From Thamnaconus septentrionalis (lineage: Eukaryota > Chordata > Actinopteri > Tetraodontiformes > Monacanthidae), in contig CM020520.1 in NCBI GenBank assembly GCA_009823395.1, positions 2,545,001 through 2,609,000 on the forward strand: a DNA stretch of 64,000 nt, read 5' to 3'. The number at the start of each line of letters is the position of its first letter. Position 1 is the first letter of the stretch. Below, piece after piece: positions 1-23,845 of this stretch. The position numbers and the translations under genes are program-made. The notes under the pieces are model-generated. The model was not told where the DNA came from and did no database searches. It saw only the letters and a program-made list of their open reading frames with translations.

Positions 1-5899
<5,899 letters not shown>

Positions 5900-5900
<1 letters not shown>

Positions 5901-6230
5901 TTATGTGGCCCGGCGTGTCGATGGCACTCCTGCAGGACTGACTGGGACCCGGGGGTGTGGAGGAGGAGGTGGAGGAGGAGGTGGAGGAGGTGATAAAGGT
6001 GCTCGGTGCAGAGTCGCTTTGCAGCGCGGCCGATCGACCCCCGTCTTCTTCTTCGTCTTCTCCTTCTTCTTCTCTCCTCCTCCTCCTTGCGAGCGGCGTT
6101 CCGCTACAACGGCGCACAGACGACGGGAGGAGTGTCACATGAAACCATATTCCTTCCTCTTCCTCTCTGACTGCCTCCCTCCCTCCGCGGTGACGCCACA
6201 GAGGGGCCGAGCGACGAAAGCGCCGCTGAA

Positions 6231-6232
<2 letters not shown>
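5900..6232 (-). promoter_or_regulatory. GC-rich probable promoter/5' UTR of the SH3 adaptor gene
   Basis: The block between the GA tract and the CT tract is GC-rich with many CpG dinucleotides and GGA/TCC runs. It lies directly upstream (minus sense) of the predicted ATGG exon at 5897-5900. No TATA box stands out, as expected for a CpG-type promoter. Because the transferrin-receptor gene starts 2 kb further on the other strand, it could be bidirectional; that is inference only. Confidence 0.45.
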
Positions 6233-6323
<91 letters not shown>

Positions 6324-6330
6324 CTCTCTC
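6233..6330. repeat. (CT)n microsatellite
   Basis: About 49 CT units with one interruption near the right end. It is the reverse complement of the GA tract ending at 5874, so the two flank the GC-rich block as inverted simple repeats. Confidence 0.95.
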
Positions 6331-6601
6331 GTTGCCTTCAGGTGCGCCGCGTAAATTCCCGCTCTCATGATATCGTCAGACCGTCCGATGACACGATTCG
6401 CCGCACTCACTGGCTGGCTGGCTGTGATGCGCGCACAACAGATGGTGGCGACACAATTGAGTCCCCCGTTGATGTCACTGCTGTCGTGGTTGCTTCCGGA
6501 TCTCAAAATAAAACTGTTTTCACGGGAACAACCTGCCTGTGAAACACTACTTGACTGATTAAAACACCACTTCTTCAAAAGAGACACAGTAACTAGCCAA
6601 C

Positions 6602-6602
6602 C

Positions 6603-6696
<94 letters not shown>

Positions 6697-6697
6697 G
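6602..6697. repeat. (GATA)n microsatellite
   Basis: About 23 uninterrupted GATA units on the plus strand. The open frame over it encodes only repeated YLSI and is not a gene. Confidence 0.95.
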
Positions 6698-8135
6698 TTA
6701 AAAGCCGAAAGCTAGAACATAACATTAAAACAGGCAGCCCACATTAGCTTTTTCAAAACTAAAGGATGAGGAAACCCACATTACAAATGATGTGGCATAC
6801 TACAAGGGGCCACAAGGGGGCAGGCTTGACAAAAGTGAAAGTAAACAGTCGTCATGTTTGTCGAAACGGATGTTATTACACAGTCTTGGGATTTAATTCT
6901 TGCTGACAGTCGTCTTTTTTTTTTTTTTTGGCTTTTTGTCGGTTGGGAAAGTAGGAAGTTCTGCCAGACAAGCGGTGTTCAGCCGCTGGAGAAACATTTT
7001 ATATGTCAGTCGAACTCAGTAGAAACAAAATAACAACAAACGTTGTAAATGTAAGAGACGCAAGATGTTCCAGCGGCAGTAAGGTGAGTGCTAATTTCTT
7101 GTATCTTGTATCTTTTATCGTGTGTTCCTCTTAATGTTTCCTTCGAGCAGCTGATTACTTCAGTGCTGTCTGTCTGTGACCTGTGCCGAAGATAAGGACA
7201 TGCACACCCAGGTCTTCTCATTAAAACTGAAAAAACAAACAAACAAACAAACAAACTAGAGCTGACATGGTCGGTCAAGAAAACATTGCCTTAACCATTA
7301 TTTTTTTTTTTAAAATCGTAAACCTAAAACTGCAATTTAGTCTACGAAAAGGAATGATTCATTCGTGAAGATTATACGATCCAGTTGTGGGATTTGCACG
7401 GGCTAAAGGTGTAAACAAATGCAAAGTTGCACAGCTCAAACCTGTAAATAGTGCACAAGCTATTCTCTTTAGCTCTGCGTGCGAATACATTGCATTTTGA
7501 CCACATTAAAGATCCCTGTCTTCTGTAAGGTTGCTCGGTGGTTGGTCCATTCATCCTCAGCGAAGACCTGTACAGTACACAGCGGGGTTGAAACACCAAA
7601 CACATTTTTGTTGATATGATCGGCAGGTGATATGTTTCTAAATTAAACAACACTGGCGGCAAATGCTGTTATGATATGGGAACAATAGAAAGGTCACCAA
7701 CAGTCTCCCAGTTTAGGTCAGAATGAGTGTAGAAAGTGGAGATGTTGTGACATACTGTAAGTGAAGCCATTTTCTGGAAAGGACTCTTGCACAATGACAA
7801 TGGAATTGCAGCTAATGATGACACTGCAGAAGAATGTCACGTCTGTTTGTGCGCACAGAAAATAAGCAAATGCAAGCAGTTCTGAAGTTATGATAAGTGG
7901 TGCTTTGCTGCTTTAAACTGTTAATAGATAGAAATGGTGGAATAATGGAATTCATTTGGTTTCTAGACTTAGCTCAGCCATTAAAAACAGTGGCCTCAGT
8001 TTCAGTTTTGAACAACTGTTCAAACTGTGCAACTGTAATCTATGGACACATCTTGGAAAGCGATTGCAAAAGTCGTGGTTGTAATACTAACACAGTGTGC
8101 TGCTCTTGCTTTCAGAAAAAAGCTCAGCGACAACA
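6698..8135. other. Gap upstream of the transferrin-receptor start
   Basis: No supported coding exon. Contains a T-run near 6907-6929 and an (AAAC)n run at about 7229-7257. A 5' untranslated exon of the receptor gene is likely somewhere here or further left, since a CTTGCTTTCAG acceptor at 8115 precedes the start codon by 20 nt, but I cannot place it. Confidence 0.5.
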
Positions 8136-11100
8136 ATGGATGGGATCAGCTCTGCATTTGACCGCGTGGTGAGTGACTCATACTTCAAAATTCCCTTTGT
8201 TCCCCAGCAGATTTGTGCGATGACGAGCGTCTTCCTCCCCCTCCAGACTCACTGGTGCAGCAGCAGGTTCACCCAGCGACCGGCAGCATTTGCAACGAGA
8301 CTCCATGACTTCAATCTGGCTGAGGACAGCGGGGAGGATGCGGACCTGCCGCAGGGTTTCCGCAGGTTGCAGTCGCCTGACCGGAGCAGGTGTAAGATCT
8401 TCCTCCTGCTGCTGGGATTACTGGTGATGTTTGTGATTGGTACGCAGCGCAAATCACTGGAATATACTTTTTTTTTTTTTTTTGTCATCTTTGGTCCCCA
8501 CCCATAGACCGCCTGTGTTCTCGCTCTATCACCAGGCTTCCTGGTTGGTGAGGCAAGGCACGGCCAACCTCAGGACAAGCCCAAGGACAGCAAAGGCGGA
8601 GGCGCTCACCAAGAGGACACGGAGGACGGCGTGCCTAAACTTGGACCGGCTCCTGACACCCAGCTGTTCTGGAACAACATCAGCCGAATCCTCAAGCAGA
8701 AACTCACCAGCAAGGCCTTCGATGAGACGCTACCGTACGTAAGGCCACACCCACTTCCTCACACTGAGGGCCTGGATTCAGCGTAGACATTCAGTGTTAT
8801 TGAACAGAAATCAAACCACGTGCTGCCTCTGGATCACAAAAGAGACGAGAAAATCCGGCGCGAGATGTCTTGCGACTTTAGAAAGGTTTTATTGTCGCTC
8901 TGCAGGGACTTCGATCTACCCAAACGTTCCACAGGAAGCGAGGGAGACGTGCAGCTGGGGAACCGCATCTTTCAAAGATTCCAGGAGCTGCACATGGATC
9001 CCTGGAGCCACACCCACAACGTTCTGCTGCCGGAGCCAGACAGGTTCATTTTGCACAGTTACTCACATTTAGCCATGTTGTAATTTCAACTTTCAACAGT
9101 ATTTTTTTGTGATTGAGTTTAGGAACCTGTACTGACTCTCAATTTGGTCACTTTTTGTGTAATGATTTATTTATTTACTTATTTTACTTGCATTTCTTTC
9201 CCAGTCAGCGTCCGAATCGCGTGGTGTTTGGTTCCACTGTCTTTGAGCCTACAGGCTATCTGGCCTACAGCCCTGCTGGTCAGGTGGAGGTGAGATGTCA
9301 TCATCATCATGATTTAGTGGCTAAAGCTCTGGTGCTAACCAGTGCCTAACCAGTGGCATGTGCGAATTGTGTAGGGGAGACTAGTGTATGGCAACTACGG
9401 CCGCCTGCAGGATCTGGACATCTTGACCTCGAACAACATCGAGGTCAACGGCAGCGTTCTGCTGCTGCGAACTGGGAAGATCAGCTTTGCTGAGCAGGTC
9501 AGCTCTCACCCGGCAATGTTGTGCGCTTCATGAACGTGCCTCGTCATTTTATATTGGGTCCTCTCCTCCCAGCTGAATAATGCTGCCGCAAGGGGAGCCT
9601 CTGCTGTTCTCATCTATCCTGACACCAAAAACTACAACTATAACATGAACACGCCTCTCTATGGGCACGTAAGTTTGCGCTCACACAACCTTTTCAACCT
9701 TTTTCCCACCAAAATGTAATCACATTTGCTCTCTGATACAGCATGCTAATTGCATTTCTATGCTGCTTCAGGTCCACCTGGGTCTAGGAGACCCCTACAG
9801 CCCAGGCTTTCCATCCTTTCACCACAGCCAGCTGCCCCCAACTCGGTCGTCCGGCCTGCCAAAGATCCCAGCACAGACCATCACAGCCAGCAACGCCACC
9901 GTTCTTTTACAGTGAGACAAACGCACACAAATCAATACTTTCGGGGATGCTTCACTTTGCTTTACTCTAGACAGCCCAGATTCACCAGATGAACCCTCTT
10001 TTCACTCTGCCAGGAACATTGGCGGACCAATATTGAGCACAAACAGCAGTTTTATAGGGGGCCTAAAGTCAGTGGTCTACAGACTGGGCGGCCAGAAGAA
10101 TGTCACGGTTGAGGTCAACAACATCCTGGTAACCAAGGTGGCCCGCAACGTGTTTGGAGTCATTAAAGGATTCGTTGATTCCGGTAGCGACGACGTCTCC
10201 CTCTCCTCTCTCACTATCAGCAGTCACATTACTCTTTTGTCCACTTTTTAACTGGATGAATATGTGCTGTTTTCTTTGTGTGTGCAGATCGCGCTGTTGT
10301 ACTGGGAGCTCAGAGAGACGCCTGGGGGAAAGGTTACACCAAGGCCACGGTCGGCACCGCCGTCCTCATGCAGCTGGCCAAGGTTGTTCGGGAGATGGTG
10401 GACAAAGGTGACAAAGATTGTGCTGAATTTGGTTACTGCTCTGTGGCACTCAGAGCTCTGTAGTTGTCATCATTTTTTAACAGATCACTTCAGGCCCAGG
10501 AGGAGTCTGGTGTTTGCAAGCTGGAGTGCCGGTGAATACGGGAACATTGGCGCCACAGAGTGGTTAGAGGCGAGTACTGAACAGCTTTCTGTGCACAGTC
10601 AGAGAAATTGTTGATTAAAAAAATAAAAATTCTCCTCTTGTGCTTGTTTTCAGAGTTACATGTCCTCAGTCGACAGGAGTGTTTTCACATACATCAGCTT
10701 GGACGGAGTAGTGATGGGTGAGTGGCTTCACTGATGCCTTCAACTTCCTGGAGGCCGTTTCTTGTTGATTGGAGTTTATTCTTCCAAGGGCTCGGCACCT
10801 TTGTGGCTTCGGCAAGTCCGCTGCTTTACGGCCTGCTGGAGAGAACCATGAAAGAGGTGAAGGCGGCACATTTAGGAGCATTGTAGCACAAATCAGCAAC
10901 AACATTTGTACCTCTCAACCTCGACCAGGTGCAGGATCCTTTCGACCGCGGCTCTTTGTACGACATGATGGGGAAAAGTGACTGGGTGGCAAACGTGTGA
11001 GTTTGAATTTTGACTGTGGTCATTTGCTTCGACGAGGTGTGAAAGTGTCAACTGACTTTTCTCGGTTACAGTAGTTAAGGTTCCATAAAGCCTTTTTATG

Positions 11101-12499
11101 CACATTTTTTGAACGAAAGTGGAAAGTGACTTGTCATCTCAGATGAGAGTAATTCACTACCTCACCATGTTCACCTTACCAACTTCTACTGGCAGGATGA
11201 GGCCGATGTTGATGGACGACCCCGCCTATCCCTTCCTGGCCTTTTCTGGGATTCCTTCCGTCTCTTTCCGCTTCATTTCTGAAAACGTAAGTATTGAAGC
11301 AAAACAGCCATGCAGATAATTATTGTAAAAAAAAAAAAAAAAAAAATCAAACTGCAGAATTATAGTTAGCTCTTGCCAATTTTATTAATTGGGTTCTAGA
11401 AGTGAGGCTGCACTGGTCCAACAGTCAGTCAAGCCATAAATAATTAAATAACCAAGCAAACAGTAACCTCTTCATTGAATTGCCATCAATTCACTCAAAC
11501 TACATTTTGTAGAATTGTTTTATGAAAAGCAAAAGGCAGACTGGAGGTCATGCTGCTACACTGAATGTGAGGCAGCTTTGTGTGATATCACCTTATTATA
11601 TCTTGTATGCATTCGTTTTCCTAAAAAAAAAGGCAGAGAGCTACATCTACTACGGCACCAACCTGGACAGCCGGGATCACCTCAACTACTTCACCAGCCA
11701 GCGGACCAGTAAGATGACGGCGAGGGCCGCCCAGCTGGCCGGCCTGATGGCTCTGCGACTGACCTACAGCCAAGTGCTTGAAGTGGACACGAGTCATTTC
11801 AGCAGCGTGGTCAGCGCAGCCGTTAGCCGCGTCTACAAACGCATCCTCAGTCTCAATAAGGTGGGTCCTCAGGCATCCCGAAAGAAACGCCTCGACGCGT
11901 TGATGCATTCACAGGTTTTGCTGTTTTGCAGTTGGGTACGCTAAAGGACGTGGACCTGACGTGGCTGAGCCAAGGAATGGGTTCTTGCATACGAGCTGCG
12001 GGGAGCATCACCACCGCCATTGCCAACACTGACAGGGACAACCATGAGGCCTGTCGCATCCTCAACGACAGGATCATGAGAGTAATGACTTTGCTTGTCA
12101 TGCATATTTTAACACCTGTATGGAATGAAGCTTTTGCAAAGACAGATGCTTTAAAAGTACAACAGTTCCTTTAAGTCTTGCTGCGATAGACTCTGAACGG
12201 CTTTGGCTTAATTTTCATCCCAAAGGTTTTGCAGCCATCACTGCCCTCAGTCTCTTGCATTTACAGTCCTGTGTTTATGGTTCCAGATGGAGCCTGCATT
12301 CATCTCCTCCTACCTGTCGCCCATGGAGACGCCTTTCCGTCACCTCCTGTGGGGCCGAGGCACCCACACTCTGGCATCCATAGCCGAGACGAGTGACATG
12401 GAGCAGCTTCGCATCCAGCTGGCTCTGGCCACCAGCACATTGCACGGATGCGCCAGTGCCATGGCAGGAGACATATGGGATGTCACTGAACAAAACTAG
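8136..12499 (+). CDS. tfrc: Transferrin receptor family protein (TFR1-like, divergent, no RGD)
   Basis: Eighteen coding exons: 8136-8168, 8247-8439, 8536-8734, 8906-9043, 9205-9289, 9375-9497, 9573-9668, 9772-9911, 10014-10183, 10288-10407, 10484-10569, 10654-10717, 10789-10856, 10929-10996, 11196-11286, 11639-11860, 11932-12081, 12287-12499. They give 752 residues (human TFR1 is 760). It is a type II membrane protein: cytoplasmic tail about 1-60, transmembrane helix about 61-82 ([20 protein letters not shown]), then stalk, protease-associated domain ([18 protein letters not shown]), peptidase-like domain ([31 protein letters not shown]) and helical dimerisation domain ending [10 protein letters not shown]. 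Family members carry iron-loaded transferrin into cells. Here the helical-domain RGD is replaced by MGS (11977-11985), so transferrin binding is doubtful. The 8169-8246 intron is in frame and open (see findings). Intron 11 uses a GC donor at 10570. Linkage to tnk2 supports TFR1 rather than TFR2; the a/b copy is not resolved. Confidence 0.88.
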
Positions 12500-12636
12500 A
12501 GGAGGGTGGGCAGGGAGGGCCGACGCTGCTTGCTTTTTCTTGCGGCGGTGCTTCTGCGTTTGCACTGCATGTCTTGTCCAAATGAAATTCAGGCAAAATT
12601 GATACATTATCAGGTCTTTTTTTAAAGGAATGAATA

Positions 12637-12642
12637 ATTAAA
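12637..12642 (+). terminator. Candidate poly(A) signal ATTAAA of the transferrin-receptor gene
   Basis: First ATTAAA after the stop codon, 138 nt downstream; no AATAAA lies between. If used, the 3' UTR is very short and holds no iron-responsive element. Confidence 0.4.
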
Positions 12643-13330
12643 TCTAAATATAAAACCTTACAAAGGATTGTGTCTTCTTGAAGGGTTTCTTTCCCCAGTT
12701 CATTGTCAATTTTGGTTGTTTGTACATGGATCAAAAATATCTACTAGGTTCTCAGTTCTGGTCAAAATTCAAAGCATCTGCAGAGTCCTCGAGGCACCAA
12801 CTGCAACAGTGACCCACAGTGAGGGTCAGCCTATTTGCAACATGACTTCAGAAATTATATTTTAATTGACCACAATTCAAAAGTATTTGTTATGAATTAT
12901 GTTATAAATTCGATTTATTTGTGAAATGTTCTACCAGGGCCCTTTAACGAGAACGTCATCCTCGGAGTAAGCTGGATGTTTTTGTCCTGAAGGCATCGTG
13001 GCTCTTCAGCATAAAAGCAACGTTTCTAGCGTAACCCTCAATTGTTTTGAAAGTAGCTTTGCGTCAATCACCAAATATCAATGCAAACAGCAATGCCAAT
13101 AGTATTTTTAAGCAGTGAATTCTTATAGAATAATTTTTAAATTCTATCGACATTCTGTATTTCGGCTGTATCTCAAGCTATATTTTCTTAGTTCATAGTT
13201 TTCCTTTTGGGCATAACCTGTCGTTCCAGTTTTCCAAATAAGACGACGCTGTATAGGCCAGTTATTCTTTCACATGCCTCCTCTCTCATTGGTCAGGCTT
13301 TCGGAGCGACGATAAAAGCTTTTATTCTGA
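12643..13330. other. AT-rich intergenic stretch after tfrc
   Basis: No coding signal. A hairpin with stem TGACCC/GGGTCA and loop ACAGTGA lies at about 12810-12828 (discussed as an iron-responsive-element lookalike). The remainder is AT-rich. Confidence 0.5.
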
Positions 13331-13339
13331 AATTCCACA

Positions 13340-13612
13340 CCGGAAGTACACATGTATTTTTGGCTTTCAGTCGCGCGCGGAGGGAGGGGGCGGGGAGGAC
13401 AAATCGTGACCGTAATACATTCTGGGAAACATCCACGGCGGAGGGCTCGATATCTCACGTGCGTGAACGACGACCGAAAACGGGTTGACGCGCAAAGGAT
13501 TAGCGGATTTGACGCAGCCGGAAGAGCGGCGGCCGGAGCCGAAGCTGCCGCTCCTCCCATCCTCCCTCCCTCGCTCCCTCCCACCGCACGCAGCTCCTGT
13601 CGTCACACAGGT
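13340..13612 (+). promoter_or_regulatory. CpG-rich promoter with a possible non-coding first exon
   Basis: A sharp rise in CpG and GC content with GGAGGGGGCGGGG, CATTCTGGGAA and TCACGTGCG motifs, followed by a strong splice donor (CACAGGTCAGTAC, exon end near 13611). No credible open frame. The simplest reading is a TATA-less promoter and untranslated first exon on the plus strand, feeding either the gene at 14995 or an alternative tnk2 transcript. Which one cannot be told without RNA data. Confidence 0.5.
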
Positions 13613-14214
13613 CAGTACGGGACATTTTCCTCTTCCCCTCTTGTGCATCAACACGATGAGACGCGACGCTCAGATTCCAACATCAACCTCATCACCTCCT
13701 CCCGGCATCGAACTCCTCATTCTTCCAGTTCTGTCAAACCGCCAGCACCGTCAATAGAGCGGTGATAGCCCAACGTGACAGGAGGCGGGGGGGGGGCTAA
13801 TCAGCTTTGACGACCAAAGCAGGTTCTTCAATTAAAGTCAATACAGCCTGTGCGTAGGGTAACGCATCCTGTTCCTCCATGTGCATTCAGTATTCACCAC
13901 CCACGTGTTGGATGAAGCGTCCCACATCTAATTTATCGATGCTCGTTGATAATGATAATAATAGCAATAACAACAATATTAGGAAAAGACCGTTTACTTT
14001 CATCGTAATATACAGCAAAATGTAAACGCACATACTTTGGAAAAACCCAGAAGGTAATGTTTTATAAAATCTCCAAACAGGAATAAAATGGTGGAAACAA
14101 ATAGCGCCGGTTTTCACTACCGTACATTTAACCTTCTATATTACATGTGTTCGCGTAATTGAAAGGTTTCAGTCACACATGCAAGGTTGACTCTTCTTGC
14201 TGTGAGAGGTCTTA

Positions 14215-14320
14215 TCAATCGCCCCTCAGCCGCCTTTATATTCGCCATCCTCCGGCTGCTGCTGTGTAATGAGCATGCGCGCAGGTTGCCTGGCCAATCA
14301 GCCTCCGAGTCGAGGTTTCA
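14215..14320 (+). promoter_or_regulatory. Candidate promoter (NRF1-like and CCAAT motifs)
   Basis: Contains GAGCATGCGCGCAGG, resembling an NRF1 site, and GGCCAATCAG, a CCAAT box, in a local CpG-rich patch about 700 bp upstream of the intronless gene at 14995. Short motifs occur by chance, so this is tentative. Confidence 0.3.
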
Positions 14321-14994
14321 GGGTGGGGCAGCCAGGACGGCTCGGCCCGCATCTCTTGGCCATTATTTGTATTTAATGTGAATCATACTTGCTTTTGAAA
14401 ACTTAACACATTGAAAAGCAACATGAGAGAAACATTGCACCTTCATAATACGTTGCCAGTGTGATTTGGCCAGTACTGTATGAGAATTTGCTATTATTTT
14501 AGACCTTGGAAACGCTGCCATCTTCCGATCAGGGCATCACATTGAAAGACTTGTTTACAAGTTCAAAAATAAATGTATCATTTATAAAATGATACATTTT
14601 ATAATAGTCCTCCCAGGTGTCCCAGGAGACGGAGCAACTAGACATCAAAGTGTGCATTTCTTTGAAGTTGCGTTTCATCAGAGCAAAACCTTTACTTTCA
14701 TGTTATTAGATTATTATTCATATTTTTTCAGTCCTTCATGTACTTAATTGAGGTAAGCTGGAAGATGGTATCAAGATCTGATTTGCTTGATTTGGCTCGA
14801 GCGAGTTTGGACGCCTTCGAATTCGGCCTCGTTTCCTTTTTGGAGGTGAAGCTGGCATCCAGGCGGCCGCACAATGGCCCCGCCTAGTTCTGACCCAGAA
14901 CATTAGCAGAAGAGCAGAGTCCATGCAATGTGAAGAAAACTAAATATTCCAAGAAGTCAACTAGAGGTTAAAAAAAAAAGCAGAGGCGTCATAC

Positions 14995-15654
14995 ATGCAC
15001 ACGCTGACGCTGGCTCTGGCTCTGACGGGTCTGGCCGCCTTCCACTGGGCTTTCACCGCGCTGCGCAGCTACTACAGCACCAAGGAGAAAGGCGCCCTGC
15101 GGCGGCAGGTGCGCGAGCTGAGCGTGCAGCTGCGCCGGCTGAAGCGGAGCCGCGTCTCCCAGGAGCAGCGCGTGGACCAGCTGGCGGCCCACGTCGGCTC
15201 CAAGGTCCGGGGGAACCAGATCCTGTGGGAGGCGGTGGAGAGCATGACCTGCGCCCTGTTTGAAGCCCGCGCCCACACGGGCGTCCTGTGCGAGCGCTAC
15301 GACTGGGAGCGCTCCATCGGCTTCCACTCCTACAACAACAGCGTGGTGCTGGCGCAGGACCTCAACGCCGCCGAGCTCAAGCTGGCCAACGCCAGGAGGG
15401 AGAAGCTGGCGCTGGCCAGAACCCACTGCGGCGTGCGGGCGGCGCTGGAGAGGCTGACGTCGGTGCACGGCCGGCTGGAGGAGAACTACGCCCACCTGCA
15501 GGTGCGACTCAACGCCGACGTGGAGTCGGAGAGAGAGATGAAGAGGAGAATCTTGGAGGGGACAAATGTGGGCGACTCGAGGGCCACGTCCTTCCACGGA
15601 AGCCTGTTTCCTCCTGCAGGAAGTTTTAATGACAAGGACCACAACAGTAAATGA
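14995..15654 (+). CDS. Unrecognised single-exon membrane-anchored coiled-coil protein
   Basis: A 219-residue open frame starting at the first ATG after several upstream stops. I do not recognise the family. Residues about 4-22 are hydrophobic (TLALALTGLAAFHWAF), fitting a signal anchor. Residues about 32-75 and 120-185 are rich in Leu, Arg, Glu and Gln with heptad-like spacing, suggesting two helical coiled coils around a middle segment with Trp, Cys and His (ILWEAVESMTC, CERYDWERSIGFHSY). Codons are strongly GC-rich at third positions, unlike the AT-rich flanks, which argues for a real gene or a retrocopy. The AATAAA signal (15655-15660) follows the TGA stop immediately. The start context is weak, so an upstream exon is possible. 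No function is inferred. Confidence 0.65.
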   Translation: MHTLTLALALTGLAAFHWAFTALRSYYSTKEKGALRRQVRELSVQLRRLKRSRVSQEQRVDQLAAHVGSKVRGNQILWEAVESMTCALFEARAHTGVLCERYDWERSIGFHSYNNSVVLAQDLNAAELKLANARREKLALARTHCGVRAALERLTSVHGRLEENYAHLQVRLNADVESEREMKRRILEGTNVGDSRATSFHGSLFPPAGSFNDKDHNSK

Positions 15655-15660
15655 AATAAA
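15655..15660 (+). terminator. Poly(A) signal AATAAA abutting the stop codon
   Basis: AATAAA begins at the base right after the TGA of the 14995 gene. If used, the 3' UTR would be only some 20-35 nt. Confidence 0.5.
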
Positions 15661-16188
15661 TCATTTTGATGCCATTGTACCTGCATCCCTGTCAACATTC
15701 TTCTTATCAATATTATTATTGTTGAAACTTTCATTCCTTTCCAGATGTCGGGGCCATCGAGTGTTTTTGCCATCAGTTATCCTGAATTCTATTAGTTTGA
15801 TGATCCTAAGTTACATTAGGGCCACATCACCGGCATGTTGGGAAGACGTCATTTTTTTGACCACCTTTGTTTAACAGTGTGCGCGTATTCGATCTGTGCG
15901 AGTGTAACCGCGACGATCGTTAAAACCCCCCAAAACCGCCTCTGTCAGTAGCAGCAGCGTCATACAAATATCTAGGGCCTGTTTTCTACCTCTCAAGCCA
16001 CTTGAAAAGGACTGGAAAGCAGTATCACCAGAGCTGACCATCCATCCATCCATCCATCCATCCACCATCCCCATCTCCTCCCTGCATCACTGTCCTCCCT
16101 CTTGTCCTCTTTGCCAGTAGTGCCACTGAATTATTTATCAAACAGCGGACCCGGCTGCCTGAGCCGTGAGGGAATGGACAGCTAGAGA

Positions 16189-16244
16189 GGGAGGGGGGAG
16201 AGAGATAGAGAGAGACAGACAGAGAGAGAGCGAGCTGTGAGTCA

Positions 16245-16285
<41 letters not shown>
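16189..16285. repeat. (GA)n-rich microsatellite
   Basis: Interrupted then pure GA run; a short (CCAT)n run lies just upstream at 16039-16062. Both lie in the likely 5' UTR or promoter region of tnk2. Confidence 0.9.
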
Positions 16286-16287
<2 letters not shown>

Positions 16288-16514
16288 GAAGGAAGGCAGA
16301 GTGAATCTCTAGAAGGCTGGAGCTGATACGGGGGAAGAGCGTGCAGTCAGATGCCTCCTGGTTTGCTTTTGTGCAGGAATGGATTGACGATGGAAGCCCG
16401 GTGAGCCGAGAAGAGATCCTGCCGTCCGAGACCCTTCTGTTCCCGGGAGGCCCTTGATCGCAGGAAGGAAGGCGCACAGGGATGAGCGGGAGGAAGAGCA
16501 GCCGAGGAGAGTAG

Positions 16515-16519
16515 CAGCC

Positions 16520-16583
<64 letters not shown>
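16515..16583 (+). repeat. (CAG)n trinucleotide repeat just upstream of the tnk2 start
   Basis: About 22 CAG/GCA units end 12 bases before the ATG at 16595. In frame with an upstream ATG at 16454 they would encode poly-alanine; from the 16595 start they are 5' UTR. A second CAG run at about 16680-16716 is inside the coding frame and encodes poly-glutamine. Confidence 0.9.
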
Positions 16584-16585
<2 letters not shown>

Positions 16586-16594
16586 GGAGCTGCG

Positions 16595-23845
<7,251 letters not shown>

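Noticed and set aside
15260..15629. Alternative frames inside the 14995 gene
   Set aside because: High GC leaves all frames open; only the 219-codon frame has a hydrophobic anchor, coiled coils and a stop followed by AATAAA.
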